Below are positions 1 through 8,000 of a stretch of 64,000 bases of DNA, piece by piece; position 1 is the first letter of the stretch; every line of letters starts with the position of its first letter. The stretch covers positions 1 to 64,000 of the forward strand of contig JAKSKN010000011.1 in assembly GCA_024401695.1 (NCBI GenBank), read 5' to 3'. Origin of the DNA: Bacteroidales bacterium. GTDB taxonomy: Bacteria; Bacteroidota; Bacteroidia; Bacteroidales; UBA932. A program made the translations under genes and the position numbers. Below the pieces are notes generated by a model. It searched no databases. It saw only the letters and a program-made list of their open reading frames with translations, and had not been told where the DNA came from.

Positions 1-200
1 AACTTACCGTCCTTGACAACGAATGCTTCAACGATTGACTCCGACTGGTCTGCAGCGAAGATTTTACCATAAACCGCAAGATTCCTGCCTGACAAGGGGT
101 TTTCAGGTCCATCTGATTTCTGGCAGCCGGCAAACAGGCCAATCCCGGTAATTGCACACGCAACTGCAATTAGTCCAAAAGTTTTTTTAACTGTGTTCAT
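1..200 (-). CDS. Amidohydrolase family 3 lipoprotein, N-terminal part only
   Basis: Partial gene running off the left edge; the start codon (ATG on the minus strand) is at 198-200 and about 66 codons are visible. It opens with a lipoprotein signal peptide (hydrophobic stretch ending FAGC). The mature start, with LAVYGKIFAADQSESIVEAF and then VVKDGK, closely resembles the start of the amidohydrolase/Ntn fusion encoded at 45225-48035 (VLGTIRTAEEDSPVVEAIAV, then KDGKY). I therefore call it a YtcJ-like metal-dependent amidohydrolase exported to the cell envelope. Whether it also carries the C-terminal Ntn-hydrolase domain cannot be seen. A TAACTTTG promoter box lies 42 nt upstream. Confidence 0.7.
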   Translation of the reverse strand, partial: MNTVKKTFGLIAVACAITGIGLFAGCQKSDGPENPLSGRNLAVYGKIFAADQSESIVEAFVVKDGK

Positions 201-242
201 ATTCAAATTCTTTTCCGGATGTTCAAAGTTTGTAAGTCTTGA

Positions 243-250
243 CAAAGTTA
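243..250 (-). promoter_or_regulatory. -7 promoter box of the amidohydrolase gene
   Basis: On the minus strand this reads TAACTTTG, an exact match to the Bacteroidota -7 consensus TAnnTTTG, 42 nt before the ATG at 200. The same octamer precedes the related gene at 48035 and the tmRNA. Confidence 0.6.
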
Positions 251-310
251 CAATTTTCTTCCTAAATCGTTAAATTGATGGATGAAACATACATCGGTAT
301 TTGATAACAC

Positions 311-338
311 AAAAAAAAAGATCCGCCGAAGCGGACCC
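311..338 (-). terminator. Rho-independent terminator after hpf
   Basis: On the minus strand GTCCGC, a TTCG tetraloop and GCGGAT (one G-T wobble) are followed by nine T residues. It lies about 10 nt beyond the hpf stop codon and closes the lipoprotein-cca-recombinase-hpf operon. Confidence 0.88.
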
Positions 339-347
339 TCAAGGATA

Positions 348-638
348 TTAATTTTCGTATTTCTTTTCTTTTGCTCGGGTAAGTTTTTCTTTCATCGCGT
401 CCACACATTCAGTGATGGCGTTTTCGAATGTGTCTGCGACTCGCTCGATGATGAGTTCATCGCCCGGAACGTGAATCTGGATTTTGGCTTTCTTTCCCTC
501 CTTCAGGTCTTCCAGCGAAACGTCTGCTGCGTTGGCCACACCGTCAAAGAACTTTGCAAGGCGTGAGACCTTCTTTTCGACGAATGCGGTGAGCTTCTCA
601 CCTGCGTCGAACTTCAATGCTTTGAGATTAATCTCCAT
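348..638 (-). CDS. hpf: Ribosome hibernation-promoting factor, short form (HPF/RaiA family)
   Basis: A 96-residue protein of the short HPF/YfiA (RaiA) family, which binds the 30S decoding centre in stationary phase and blocks or dimerises idle ribosomes. The family pattern is visible: an alternating beta-strand start (MEINLKALKFDAGEKL), a Lys-rich helix (FVEKKVSRLAKFF), the strand AKIQIHVPGDELIIE and the second helix FENAITECVDAMKEKLTRAKEK. The length fits short HPF; the C-terminal dimerisation domain of long HPF is absent. Its start overlaps the end of the recombinase gene by 11 nt, so it is probably translationally coupled to it. A strong terminator follows. Confidence 0.9.
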   Translation of the reverse strand: MEINLKALKFDAGEKLTAFVEKKVSRLAKFFDGVANAADVSLEDLKEGKKAKIQIHVPGDELIIERVADTFENAITECVDAMKEKLTRAKEKKYEN

Positions 639-1527
639 TTTTACCTCCGTTTTTTGCCCGTGGATGGGCTGATTTATAAACAGTCTGGAGCCTTTCTATC
701 GTGTTGTGGGTATAGACCTGAGTGGCAGCAAGAGAAGAGTGACCGAGCAACTCTTTTATTGAATTGAGGTCAGTGCCGTCGTCTAGCAATTCGGTTGCAA
801 GAGTGTGCCTGAGGACGTGCGGCGACTTTCTTCCTGTTATGCCCTCCACCATTCCAAGTTCCTTTTTGATTATTCTGTCGACGAGGACCGGATAGAGTCT
901 TCCGCCATTTTTCGACTGGATCAGTGGAGCTTCAGGGTCTTTATCACAACATTTCAAAGATTCGGCCTGATGTAAATATAACAAAATTTCATCATATAAT
1001 GAAGAAACCAGAGGAATTTCTCTCATTTTATCTCCCTTGCCCAGAACGTGCAGGACACGCCTTTCAGAGTCGAACGAATTACGGTTCAGCGAAATGAGTT
1101 CACTCCGGCGCATCCCCGTGCAATACAGGATGTCCACCACTATTCTGCCGAGCTGCTGCTCATAAGTGCCGTACTCCATCACACCTTTCGTCTGCTCGAA
1201 GTAATCCTTCATCGACTCCTCCCGATAGAATACCGGAAGCCGCTTCTCGTCCTTCGGGCGGCTGACCAGCCTTACCGGATTGGCATCGAGCAAACCTTCC
1301 TTCATCAGGAACTTGCAGTATCCGCTCAGCACGCTCAGGTGAAGGTGCACCGTACGCGCATCGAGCTTCCGCTCATCCATCAGATGGACCTCATAATTCC
1401 TCAGCTGGGTAATGGACAGATCCGGGGCAAAGGCAGAATACTCCTCCAGCACGCTGCGGTAGATTTCGCAGGTGCGCTCGGAATAACGCCTTATATCCTG
1501 TAGATATCGGATGTATCTGTCGATCAT
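628..1527 (-). CDS. Tyrosine recombinase, XerC/XerD-like
   Basis: A 299-residue site-specific recombinase. The N-terminal SAM-like core-binding domain covers about residues 1-85, and the catalytic domain 100-285. All six catalytic residues can be placed: R140 (in TGMRRSEL), K164 (GKG hairpin), H237 and R240 (HVLRHT), H263 (LLGHSS) and the nucleophile Y272 (VYTH). Length and motif spacing match Xer proteins that resolve chromosome dimers at dif. It is embedded in a housekeeping operon with no phage or transposon genes nearby, which favours a Xer role over an element integrase, but XerC and XerD cannot be told apart here. The start overlaps the upstream cca stop by 4 nt. Confidence 0.87.
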   Translation of the reverse strand: MIDRYIRYLQDIRRYSERTCEIYRSVLEEYSAFAPDLSITQLRNYEVHLMDERKLDARTVHLHLSVLSGYCKFLMKEGLLDANPVRLVSRPKDEKRLPVFYREESMKDYFEQTKGVMEYGTYEQQLGRIVVDILYCTGMRRSELISLNRNSFDSERRVLHVLGKGDKMREIPLVSSLYDEILLYLHQAESLKCCDKDPEAPLIQSKNGGRLYPVLVDRIIKKELGMVEGITGRKSPHVLRHTLATELLDDGTDLNSIKELLGHSSLAATQVYTHNTIERLQTVYKSAHPRAKNGGKNGD

Positions 1528-2951
1528 TTCGCCTCGATGAGCCCGAGTTCAGGTGCGCGCTTGCGCATATACGCATCAGCTTCTTCGAAATTGTTGCCGA
1601 TTACGCCGTCAAGTATGGCCTCCTTGACCATTTCCTTGAGCTGGCCTATTTCTGAGCACGGTTCGATACCATAGACCTGCATCACGTATTCGCCGTTGAT
1701 CGGGTTCTTGAAATTGCGGATTGCGTCCTTCGCCTCAACCTCCACCAGTTTCTGCTTCACAAGTTCGAAATTGGACCTGATGCGGGCAACTTTCGCTTCG
1801 TTCTTTGAAGTGATGTCGGCATTGCAGAGCAGCATAAGGTCATCTATGTCATCGCCGGCATCGAAAAGAAGACGCCTTACGGCAGAATCGGTCACTTCAT
1901 CATCCACCAGCGCGATAGGCCTCAGATGAAGCCATACAAGCTTTTTCACATACTTCCCCTCGTCAATCGGAAGCTTGAGACGGTTGAATATCCCGGGTAC
2001 CATCTTGGAGCCGACGATTTCGTGACCGTGGAAGCTCCAGCCCACCCTGGAATCGTAACGCTTGGTCGCCGCCTTGCCGATATCGTGCAGGAGGGCGGCC
2101 CAGCGGAGCCACAGCTTGTCGCTGCAGGCAGCCACATTGTCAAGGACTGCGAGCGTGTGAGCGAAGTTGTCCTTATGACCGCGGCCGTCCACCGTCTCCA
2201 CGCCCTTGAGGGCGATGAGTTCCGGAAGGATATATTTGAGAAGTCCGGCCTCCTCCAAAAGGCAGAAGGCCATTGACGGCTTGCCAGTTGCAAGCATCTT
2301 GTTGAGTTCTTCGGAAATTCTCTCCTGCGACAGTATCTTCAGGCGTTCCGCCATCCTGCGCATCGAATCCATAGACTCGGGCACGATGTTGAACGTCAGT
2401 TCGGGAGTGGAGAGCTTGGTTGCAAAACGCACTGCGCGAAGCATACGCAGAGGGTCGTCAGAATAAGTTATATCAGGGTCGAGCGGCGTCCTGATGATAC
2501 CGGCGGCAAGGTCCCTGATACCCCCGAAAGGATCGACGAGAGCGCCGAAGTCCTCCTTCTGGAGAGAGAATGCCATGGCATTGATAGTGAAATCCCTGCG
2601 CAGCTGGTCATCCTCCAGCGTACCGTCCTCGACTATGGGTTTGCGCGACTCGCGTCGGTACGACTCCTTGCGGGCGCCTACGAATTCTATTTCGTCGCCA
2701 CCGTAGTGCAGCATAGCCGTGCCAAAATTCTTGAAATAGGAGACGTACTTGCCCGTCTTCTCCCCCACCGCCCTGGCGAATTCAATGCCGCTGCCCTCGA
2801 TGACCACGTCGATGTCGTTGCACTCGCGTCCAAGGAAACAGTCACGCACATAGCCACCGATGACAAAGGCTCTCACGCCCCTGTCAGCGGCCACGTCACT
2901 GAGGATGCGGAATATTTTCCTGTCCAGGAACTGCGCAGCGGTAGTCGACAT
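1524..2951 (-). CDS. cca: CCA tRNA nucleotidyltransferase / poly(A) polymerase family with HD domain
   Basis: A 475-residue nucleotidyltransferase. The head domain carries the GG motif (IGGYVRD, residues 31-37) and the two metal-binding Asp of DID (46 and 48), followed by RRDFTINAMA (118-127), typical of class II CCA-adding enzymes, and a central RNA-binding region. An HD phosphohydrolase domain follows (LLHDIGK, H289-D290). The family adds or repairs tRNA 3'-CCA; poly(A) polymerase activity cannot be excluded by sequence. I chose the ATG at 2951 rather than the GTG at 2963, because the GTG lies inside the upstream lipoprotein gene. It starts 8 nt after that gene, so it probably shares its promoter. 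Confidence 0.87.
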   Translation of the reverse strand: MSTTAAQFLDRKIFRILSDVAADRGVRAFVIGGYVRDCFLGRECNDIDVVIEGSGIEFARAVGEKTGKYVSYFKNFGTAMLHYGGDEIEFVGARKESYRRESRKPIVEDGTLEDDQLRRDFTINAMAFSLQKEDFGALVDPFGGIRDLAAGIIRTPLDPDITYSDDPLRMLRAVRFATKLSTPELTFNIVPESMDSMRRMAERLKILSQERISEELNKMLATGKPSMAFCLLEEAGLLKYILPELIALKGVETVDGRGHKDNFAHTLAVLDNVAACSDKLWLRWAALLHDIGKAATKRYDSRVGWSFHGHEIVGSKMVPGIFNRLKLPIDEGKYVKKLVWLHLRPIALVDDEVTDSAVRRLLFDAGDDIDDLMLLCNADITSKNEAKVARIRSNFELVKQKLVEVEAKDAIRNFKNPINGEYVMQVYGIEPCSEIGQLKEMVKEAILDGVIGNNFEEADAYMRKRAPELGLIEAK

Positions 2952-2959
2952 AGGAAATA

Positions 2960-3184
2960 TCACTTTGAAACGGCTTCTGCACCCATCTCCGAATCTGCAG
3001 GTGCCGGGGATTCCGACATCTCAGGCTGGGCCGGTTCCGGAATCATCTCGGTTGGAGGAGGTCCGTACATCAAAGGGCCGGGGCCATACATACAAGGGGC
3101 ATCTTCCGGATTGCAGGACACGAGTGACCCGAACCCCAAGGCAGCCAACGCTGCAAGACGGATTCTATTGATTTTTCTCTTCAT
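2960..3184 (-). CDS. Small lipoprotein of an rSAM/lipoprotein system (YGPxP motif)
   Basis: A 74-residue lipoprotein with a basic start, hydrophobic segment and lipobox LVSC (C24). The mature part contains a second Cys (C31) directly before two repeats, YGPGP (33-37) and YGPPP (40-44), then an acidic Pro/Glu/Ala-rich tail. It is divergent from a radical SAM enzyme that is followed by another small lipoprotein with CYGPAP. This matches the Bacteroidota rSAM/lipoprotein pairing (the TIGR04133/TIGR04134 families, as I recall them), whose lipoproteins carry a YG-P motif soon after the lipid Cys; here the usual longer downstream domain is missing. The promoter also probably drives cca, the recombinase and hpf, since cca starts only 8 nt downstream. 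The modification, if any, is unknown. Confidence 0.68.
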   Translation of the reverse strand: MKRKINRIRLAALAALGFGSLVSCNPEDAPCMYGPGPLMYGPPPTEMIPEPAQPEMSESPAPADSEMGAEAVSK

Positions 3185-3192
3185 TATAAATA

Positions 3193-3210
3193 CAAAAATA
3201 TCTATTTTTG
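3193..3210. promoter_or_regulatory. Palindromic divergent promoter (two TAnnTTTG boxes back to back)
   Basis: The sequence CAAAAATATCTATTTTTG is a perfect inverted repeat (8-bp arms, 2-bp centre). Each arm is an exact TAnnTTTG -7 box, one facing the lipoprotein at 3184 (8 nt to ATG) and one facing the radical SAM gene (5 nt to ATG 3216, 14 nt to ATG 3225). The two polymerase sites must overlap, and transcripts would be nearly or fully leaderless. Confidence 0.7.
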
Positions 3211-3215
3211 CTCAA

Positions 3216-4286
3216 ATGTCAAAGATGTCTCTCAAACAGATTGTCGCCTTGAACATATTCTCAAAGGTGATTGACGAAGAAGCCGCCCAGCATCCCCTGA
3301 GGCAGCTTTTCTGGGAAAGCACGCTACGCTGCAACCTCCGCTGCCGCCACTGCGGAAGCGACTGCAAGATATCGGACGTTCATCCCGATATGCCCTACGA
3401 GGACTTCGAGAAGGTCCTTCTCCGCATCAAGGAGGCGTACGATCCGCACAGAATAATGGTGATACTCTCAGGAGGCGAGCCGCTTATGCGGGAGGACATC
3501 ATCGACATCACCCGCCGCATCACGGCGCTCGGTTTCCCGGTAGGGATGGTCTCCAACGGCCGCCTGATGGATGACCGCAAGGCCGCCAAACTCGTGGCTG
3601 CCGGTCTGCGGAGCGCGACCATCAGCCTCGACGGGCTCGAGGAGGAGCACGACTGGATGCGCGGCGTCCCGGGCTCGTTCGGATACGCATCCCACGCCAT
3701 CGAACTGCTCAGCCACGCGCCCATCGCCTTCGACGTCGTAACCTGCGTCAACCGCCGCAACTACAAGCAGCTGAACGAGATAAAGGAACATCTCTTAACG
3801 CTAGGCGTCAAAGCCTGGCGGCTCTTCACCATATTCCCCGTAGGCCGCGCCGCTTCCGACCCGGAGCTCATCCTGAACCAGGAGGAGTACCGCGGCCTTA
3901 TGGACTTCATCATTGCCACACGCAAGGAAGGACGGATCCGCGCCAGCTACGCCTGTGAAGGCTTCCTTGGTCCATACGAAGGTAAGGTACGGGACCACCT
4001 GTTCACCTGCCAGGCCGGCCTGACGGTCGGCGGAGTGCGCATCGACGGAGGCATCTCCGCCTGCACAAGCATCCGTGCCCGCTACGACCAGGGCAACATC
4101 TACAAAGACGATTTCGTGGAAGTCTGGGAACACGGCTACGCCAATATGCGCGACCGCAGCTGGGCCCGTACGGAAGCCTGCGCAACCTGCAAATACTGGA
4201 AATGGTGCCACGGCAACGGGATGCACCTGCGCGACGAGGACGGGCGTCTCATCAAGTGCAATCTTGAAAAACTCGGACTTAAATAA
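3216..4286 (+). CDS. Radical SAM/SPASM enzyme of an rSAM/lipoprotein system
   Basis: A 356-residue radical SAM enzyme. The cluster motif is CNLRCRHC (C39, C43, C46), the SAM-binding motif SGGEP is at 85-89, and the C-terminal Cys-rich region has C247, C265, C283, then CATCKYWKWC (C322, C325, C331) and C348, consistent with auxiliary Fe-S clusters of the SPASM/twitch type. SPASM enzymes usually modify peptides. The flanking 60-75-residue YGPxP lipoproteins are the obvious candidate substrates (inference). The frame stays open upstream to 2706, but only the ATGs at 3216 and 3225 lie next to the promoter and at the start of the conserved protein; 3216 is chosen. Substrate and chemistry are not known. 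Confidence 0.82.
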   Translation: MSKMSLKQIVALNIFSKVIDEEAAQHPLRQLFWESTLRCNLRCRHCGSDCKISDVHPDMPYEDFEKVLLRIKEAYDPHRIMVILSGGEPLMREDIIDITRRITALGFPVGMVSNGRLMDDRKAAKLVAAGLRSATISLDGLEEEHDWMRGVPGSFGYASHAIELLSHAPIAFDVVTCVNRRNYKQLNEIKEHLLTLGVKAWRLFTIFPVGRAASDPELILNQEEYRGLMDFIIATRKEGRIRASYACEGFLGPYEGKVRDHLFTCQAGLTVGGVRIDGGISACTSIRARYDQGNIYKDDFVEVWEHGYANMRDRSWARTEACATCKYWKWCHGNGMHLRDEDGRLIKCNLEKLGLK

Positions 4287-4294
4287 TATATTTG
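4287..4294 (+). promoter_or_regulatory. -7 promoter box of the second YGPxP lipoprotein
   Basis: TATATTTG matches TAnnTTTG and begins right at the radical SAM stop codon. The first ATG of the lipoprotein follows after only 4 nt (the second, ATG 4305, after 10), implying an independent, probably leaderless transcript. Confidence 0.55.
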
Positions 4295-4298
4295 CAGA

Positions 4299-4487
4299 AT
4301 GGAAATGAAAAAAATCAAGAAAGCCGGTCTCAAGTTCGCCTGTCTTCTGTTCGGACTTGGCACATTCACGGCCTGTTACGGTCCGGCTCCATATATTGAA
4401 GAGCCTGTCCGGTCCGAAGAGCAGACATCCCCGGCAGATGACGCAGAGGGTTCCGATCCAGCCGAAGAATCCGGAAGCAACGAGTAA
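4299..4487 (+). CDS. Second small lipoprotein of the rSAM/lipoprotein system
   Basis: A 62-residue lipoprotein (60 if it starts at the ATG at 4305). The lipobox ends FTAC (C26), and the lipidated Cys is immediately followed by YGPAPY, matching the YGPGP/YGPPP motifs of the lipoprotein at 2960-3184. The rest is a short Glu/Ser/Asp-rich, low-complexity tail with no fold expected. It lies 12 nt after the radical SAM gene. I infer that it is a substrate or partner of that enzyme; nothing in the sequence gives the function of the product. Confidence 0.65.
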   Translation: MEMKKIKKAGLKFACLLFGLGTFTACYGPAPYIEEPVRSEEQTSPADDAEGSDPAEESGSNE

Positions 4488-4511
4488 CTATTTTAATATT
4501 TAAGCAATATC

Positions 4512-4925
4512 ATGAAAAAAGTTCTTTATTTTCTCGGCGCAGCATTATTGATGCTGGCCGTTGCCTCTTGCGGCAAAATAGGTGACGATACACCGGCTCC
4601 TTATTACAAAGTTTCCACCAGCTGGAGTGTCCATAGCAGCACCATTTCAGGTATTACTGATTTTTCGCAGATTTTTGCCGTAACCGACAAATACATCAAT
4701 GAAACTTACAAAAGTGAAAGCCAGGCATTGTCCGTATACAATGATATACTCGGAAAAACAAAGGATGCCCAGTACAATGCCGCCGCCGACAGTTATGTTA
4801 GACTGCACATCACAAAATACATTGCGACCCGCGAGAGCGAGCACGTTGTCAAGTACGATGCCGATCCAAATTACAAGTCACCTGTAAGTCATATCTGGGA
4901 CGCAAAAGGTTCCCGTGACGAGTAA
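4512..4925 (+). CDS. Lipoprotein of unknown function
   Basis: A 137-residue protein with a lipoprotein signal peptide (MKKVLYFLGAALLMLAVASC, lipid Cys at 20). The mature part is hydrophilic and mixed in composition (YYKVSTSWSVHSSTISGIT, later YVRLHITKYIATRESEHVV), and looks like a small folded domain rather than a tail. I do not recognise a family. It lies 24 nt downstream of the YGPAPY lipoprotein and may be co-transcribed with the rSAM/lipoprotein set, though it lacks the YGPxP motif; it has APYYKV close to the Cys instead. Confidence 0.6.
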   Translation: MKKVLYFLGAALLMLAVASCGKIGDDTPAPYYKVSTSWSVHSSTISGITDFSQIFAVTDKYINETYKSESQALSVYNDILGKTKDAQYNAAADSYVRLHITKYIATRESEHVVKYDADPNYKSPVSHIWDAKGSRDE

Positions 4926-5050
4926 CATACGGTGACATAAAAGACAATTTTTCACTTTCCTGAAGGCCTTGTCCAGCATGGTCATGACCATCTTCAGGTC
5001 AGGACTGGAGCATGAAACTTCAGGGCGTCTGTCATACATACCTTAAGCTA
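4926..5050. other. Convergent intergenic region, no feature recognised
   Basis: 125 nt between the ends of two converging genes. I see no gene and no convincing stem followed by a T-run. Confidence 0.5.
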
Positions 5051-8000
5051 TTATTTATATACAACCGTAGCTGTAGGTGGGAAGGCGTTCTGGCCAACCT
5101 TGCAGCCCTTAGGGAGGATGACCTTTTCGATACTGGTGCGGTAGAAGGCGAACTCACCCACCTCCTTGCAGCATGCAGGCAGTTCTATCACACCATGTAT
5201 GCCCATTCGGTCGTAGAACAGGTATGCAGGGATGCGCTCAACCTTAGGACCGATTGTGATGGTCTTGAGGGTAGGCCATGTCGGTGACTGCTTGATGCCG
5301 ATCTCGTTATCGTCACACCAGATGGCGTTGTAATGCAGGGTTTCCAGGCTCTTGCACTGGAAGAATGAGTTTGTATGCCACTCGCGCACGTTCTCAGGGA
5401 TTGTAATCTCCTTGAGGTTGCTACAGTTGTTGAACGCGTACGTCTGGATTACCTGCAGGGTAAGAGGCATGCGCACAGAGGTGATCTTTTCCGGCTTGAC
5501 ACCCAGGTGACCTATGGTGTTGCGGTCCGGATTCGGATCGTCACCATATATGTAACCTATGCCCTCCGGCAGGTAAAGCATTCCATGGTCGAAGTAGATC
5601 TCATGGTGTTTCTCGGCCTTGTAGGCTGCAATGGCCTCAGGTGTGAGACGCCATGGACGCCATCTTGCCAGGGCCTCGCCCTCCAGCGGCACAAGGAGTC
5701 TGATCTTGGTGATATATCCGCTAGGCATCTGTCCGTCCAGGTCGTACCATCCGTTCTCGTAGCCGCCATGTCCAAGGTCCACATGAATTTGGAACTTTCC
5801 ATTCTTCATACGTGCTCCATCTATCACAAAGGCATGACCAACGGCGTCTTCGTGACCTTCCTTGTTCGGTCTGGTGCTGATGAGCAGCGGCCAACCGCGC
5901 TTGATGCTTTCCCTGATAGGAATCTCGCAGGTTGTAGGTAAGGATTCAGAAGCATTCTTGTCAAACATGGTAACACTGGCACGGTTGTACATCACTGGAT
6001 AATGATGCTCAATATTCATCCTCTGCGGTTCAGTCAGGTGGCAGTCTTTCGCTCCTTCAATCATCGGGTCTTCTCCTTGCTGCATAGCCAAGTCGTAAAG
6101 GAAATCGTCGTTGAACACAATGCGATTGCATATCACATTTGCAATGTTGTAAACAAAGTGGTCGGAAGCCAGCATCTCATCATTGTCATAGACGCTGAAT
6201 TCATCCTTGATCTGGTTGAATTCCTTGGCATCGGCATCAAAATCCGCAAACAGAATCTGGGTGTGGTTCTGGGTTGTAATGCTAGGACGTGAATTGTAGA
6301 CTGTGGAGCCCTGAGGAGGACCATAATGATGCAGGGCCTGTGCCATTGCCAGATGCTGGCAGATAGTCTTGTAGCCATTGGTGTACGGATTCTCCAGGTG
6401 GCGCTGACTCATATGAACCTTGAGTAGCGGCTCGGAATATACTTCCGTAACGCCTTCTGGCTTGCCTCCGTATGTATACTGGTAATCATGCTTGTTGTCG
6501 ATTGCCCATTTTTCGGCATAGCTGCCACGCTTTACAATAAGCGATGCGTCAAAGGTAATTGTACCATTTGTGAATTTTGTTTTGTATCCGTCAACAAGGA
6601 TGGTCTCCGTCCTTACAGGTATGTCTTTTACCGACGCAGGGACTTCGATTGTCTTGAGGTTAGAGCAACGGAAGAATGAGTTGTATCCGATGGACTCCAC
6701 GCCTTCCTTGAGGACCACTTTCTCCAGATATACACAATAGTCAAACGAGTTGTTTCCCAATGTCTTTACGGTGCCAGGGATGGTAACCTCCTTGAGGCCG
6801 ATACATTTGTAGAAAGCACAGATGCCGATATTGGTGAGCGATGAAGGGAATACGATCCTCGTTATCTCCCTATGGCCTCGGAAGGCATTCGTAGGCAATG
6901 ATTTTGTTCCCTCCGGGATGGTAAGAACACCATTCTTGATCCAGGACAGCATCTCAGGCGTAGCCGAGCAGATTTCAGTCTCGTTCGGATATGGGAGGAT
7001 GTTTTCCGAGCGCAACTCAGTACTGCCTGGTAATTCTGTGACAAAATCCTCATCCGGCGTCACATCGCGGCCAGCCAGCAGATCGGCCTTGCGGAAGAAA
7101 TGCTTCACATTCTTGCTGGTCAGGTATTTCTCTGCGTATGTTCCCTGTTCACATCCATAATAGGTATCCCTGTCAAATGAGCCCAGGTTTTCCATTTTCA
7201 GCAGGGAAGAAGGGAAATAGACCTTTGAATGATATTCCATCGGGATCGCATAGGTTCCCAGATTCTCAATTCCTTCAGGAAGGATAAAATCTTTGATACC
7301 CGTCTTTAAAAAGGCCCAGCTTTCTATCGAGCGGAGCGAAGCAGGAAAATTGATACTGGTGACTTTGGAGCAGTCTTTAAAAATCTCTTTTGGCAGATGA
7401 CACACCTTAGGACCAAGGATAATCTCCTCCACGTTAGGGCAGTCGGCGAAAGCCTGTTCGCCAAATTCCAGATATTCAGCGTTGTATTCTATCCTCTTGA
7501 GATTGGTACATCCGTCAAAGGTATCGTAGCCAAGATCTTTCATAGACTCCGGAATCACAAGGGTATGGAATGAAGTATTGTTCTTATACGCTTCATTCTC
7601 GATATAAGTGGCACCAGATTGGAATGAAAGAACACCATTCTTTATGGTACCTTTGGCCTGTACCTTATTCGGATTATAGTGCATTGACCAGCCGTCATGG
7701 AAATATTCAAATCTGTGATCCTTGGCAAACTGCTCGGCCCATGAGCCCTTTGTCACAATCAGGTCGGTTGCCAGAGAGAGGGCACCTTCGCCCAAATGTT
7801 CAAGGCTCCTTGGGAGTACAACCTCATGCGGGCACCAGACACGTGAATTACTATACTTCTTTTCTCCATGGAAAGCCTTGTCACCAATACTCTTCACGCC
7901 CTCACGAAGAACGAAGTAGTGTAAACCATTCCCTTCGAAAGAGAAGAACGCATAATCTCCGATGGTTTCAACATTTCCAGGAATCTCAATCAGCTGGGAA

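Noticed and set aside
1048-1503. 151-codon plus-strand open frame
   Set aside because: Lies entirely antisense to the tyrosine recombinase, which has all catalytic residues; no independent start signals.
628-1527. Tyrosine recombinase as a sign of an integrated element
   Set aside because: It is co-transcribed with cca and hpf, has Xer length and motifs, and no att repeats or cargo genes are seen nearby.
2706-3215. 170-codon upstream extension of the radical SAM frame
   Set aside because: It is antisense to cca and the YGPxP lipoprotein, lacks family similarity, and the -7 box at 3203-3210 places the start at 3216 or 3225.
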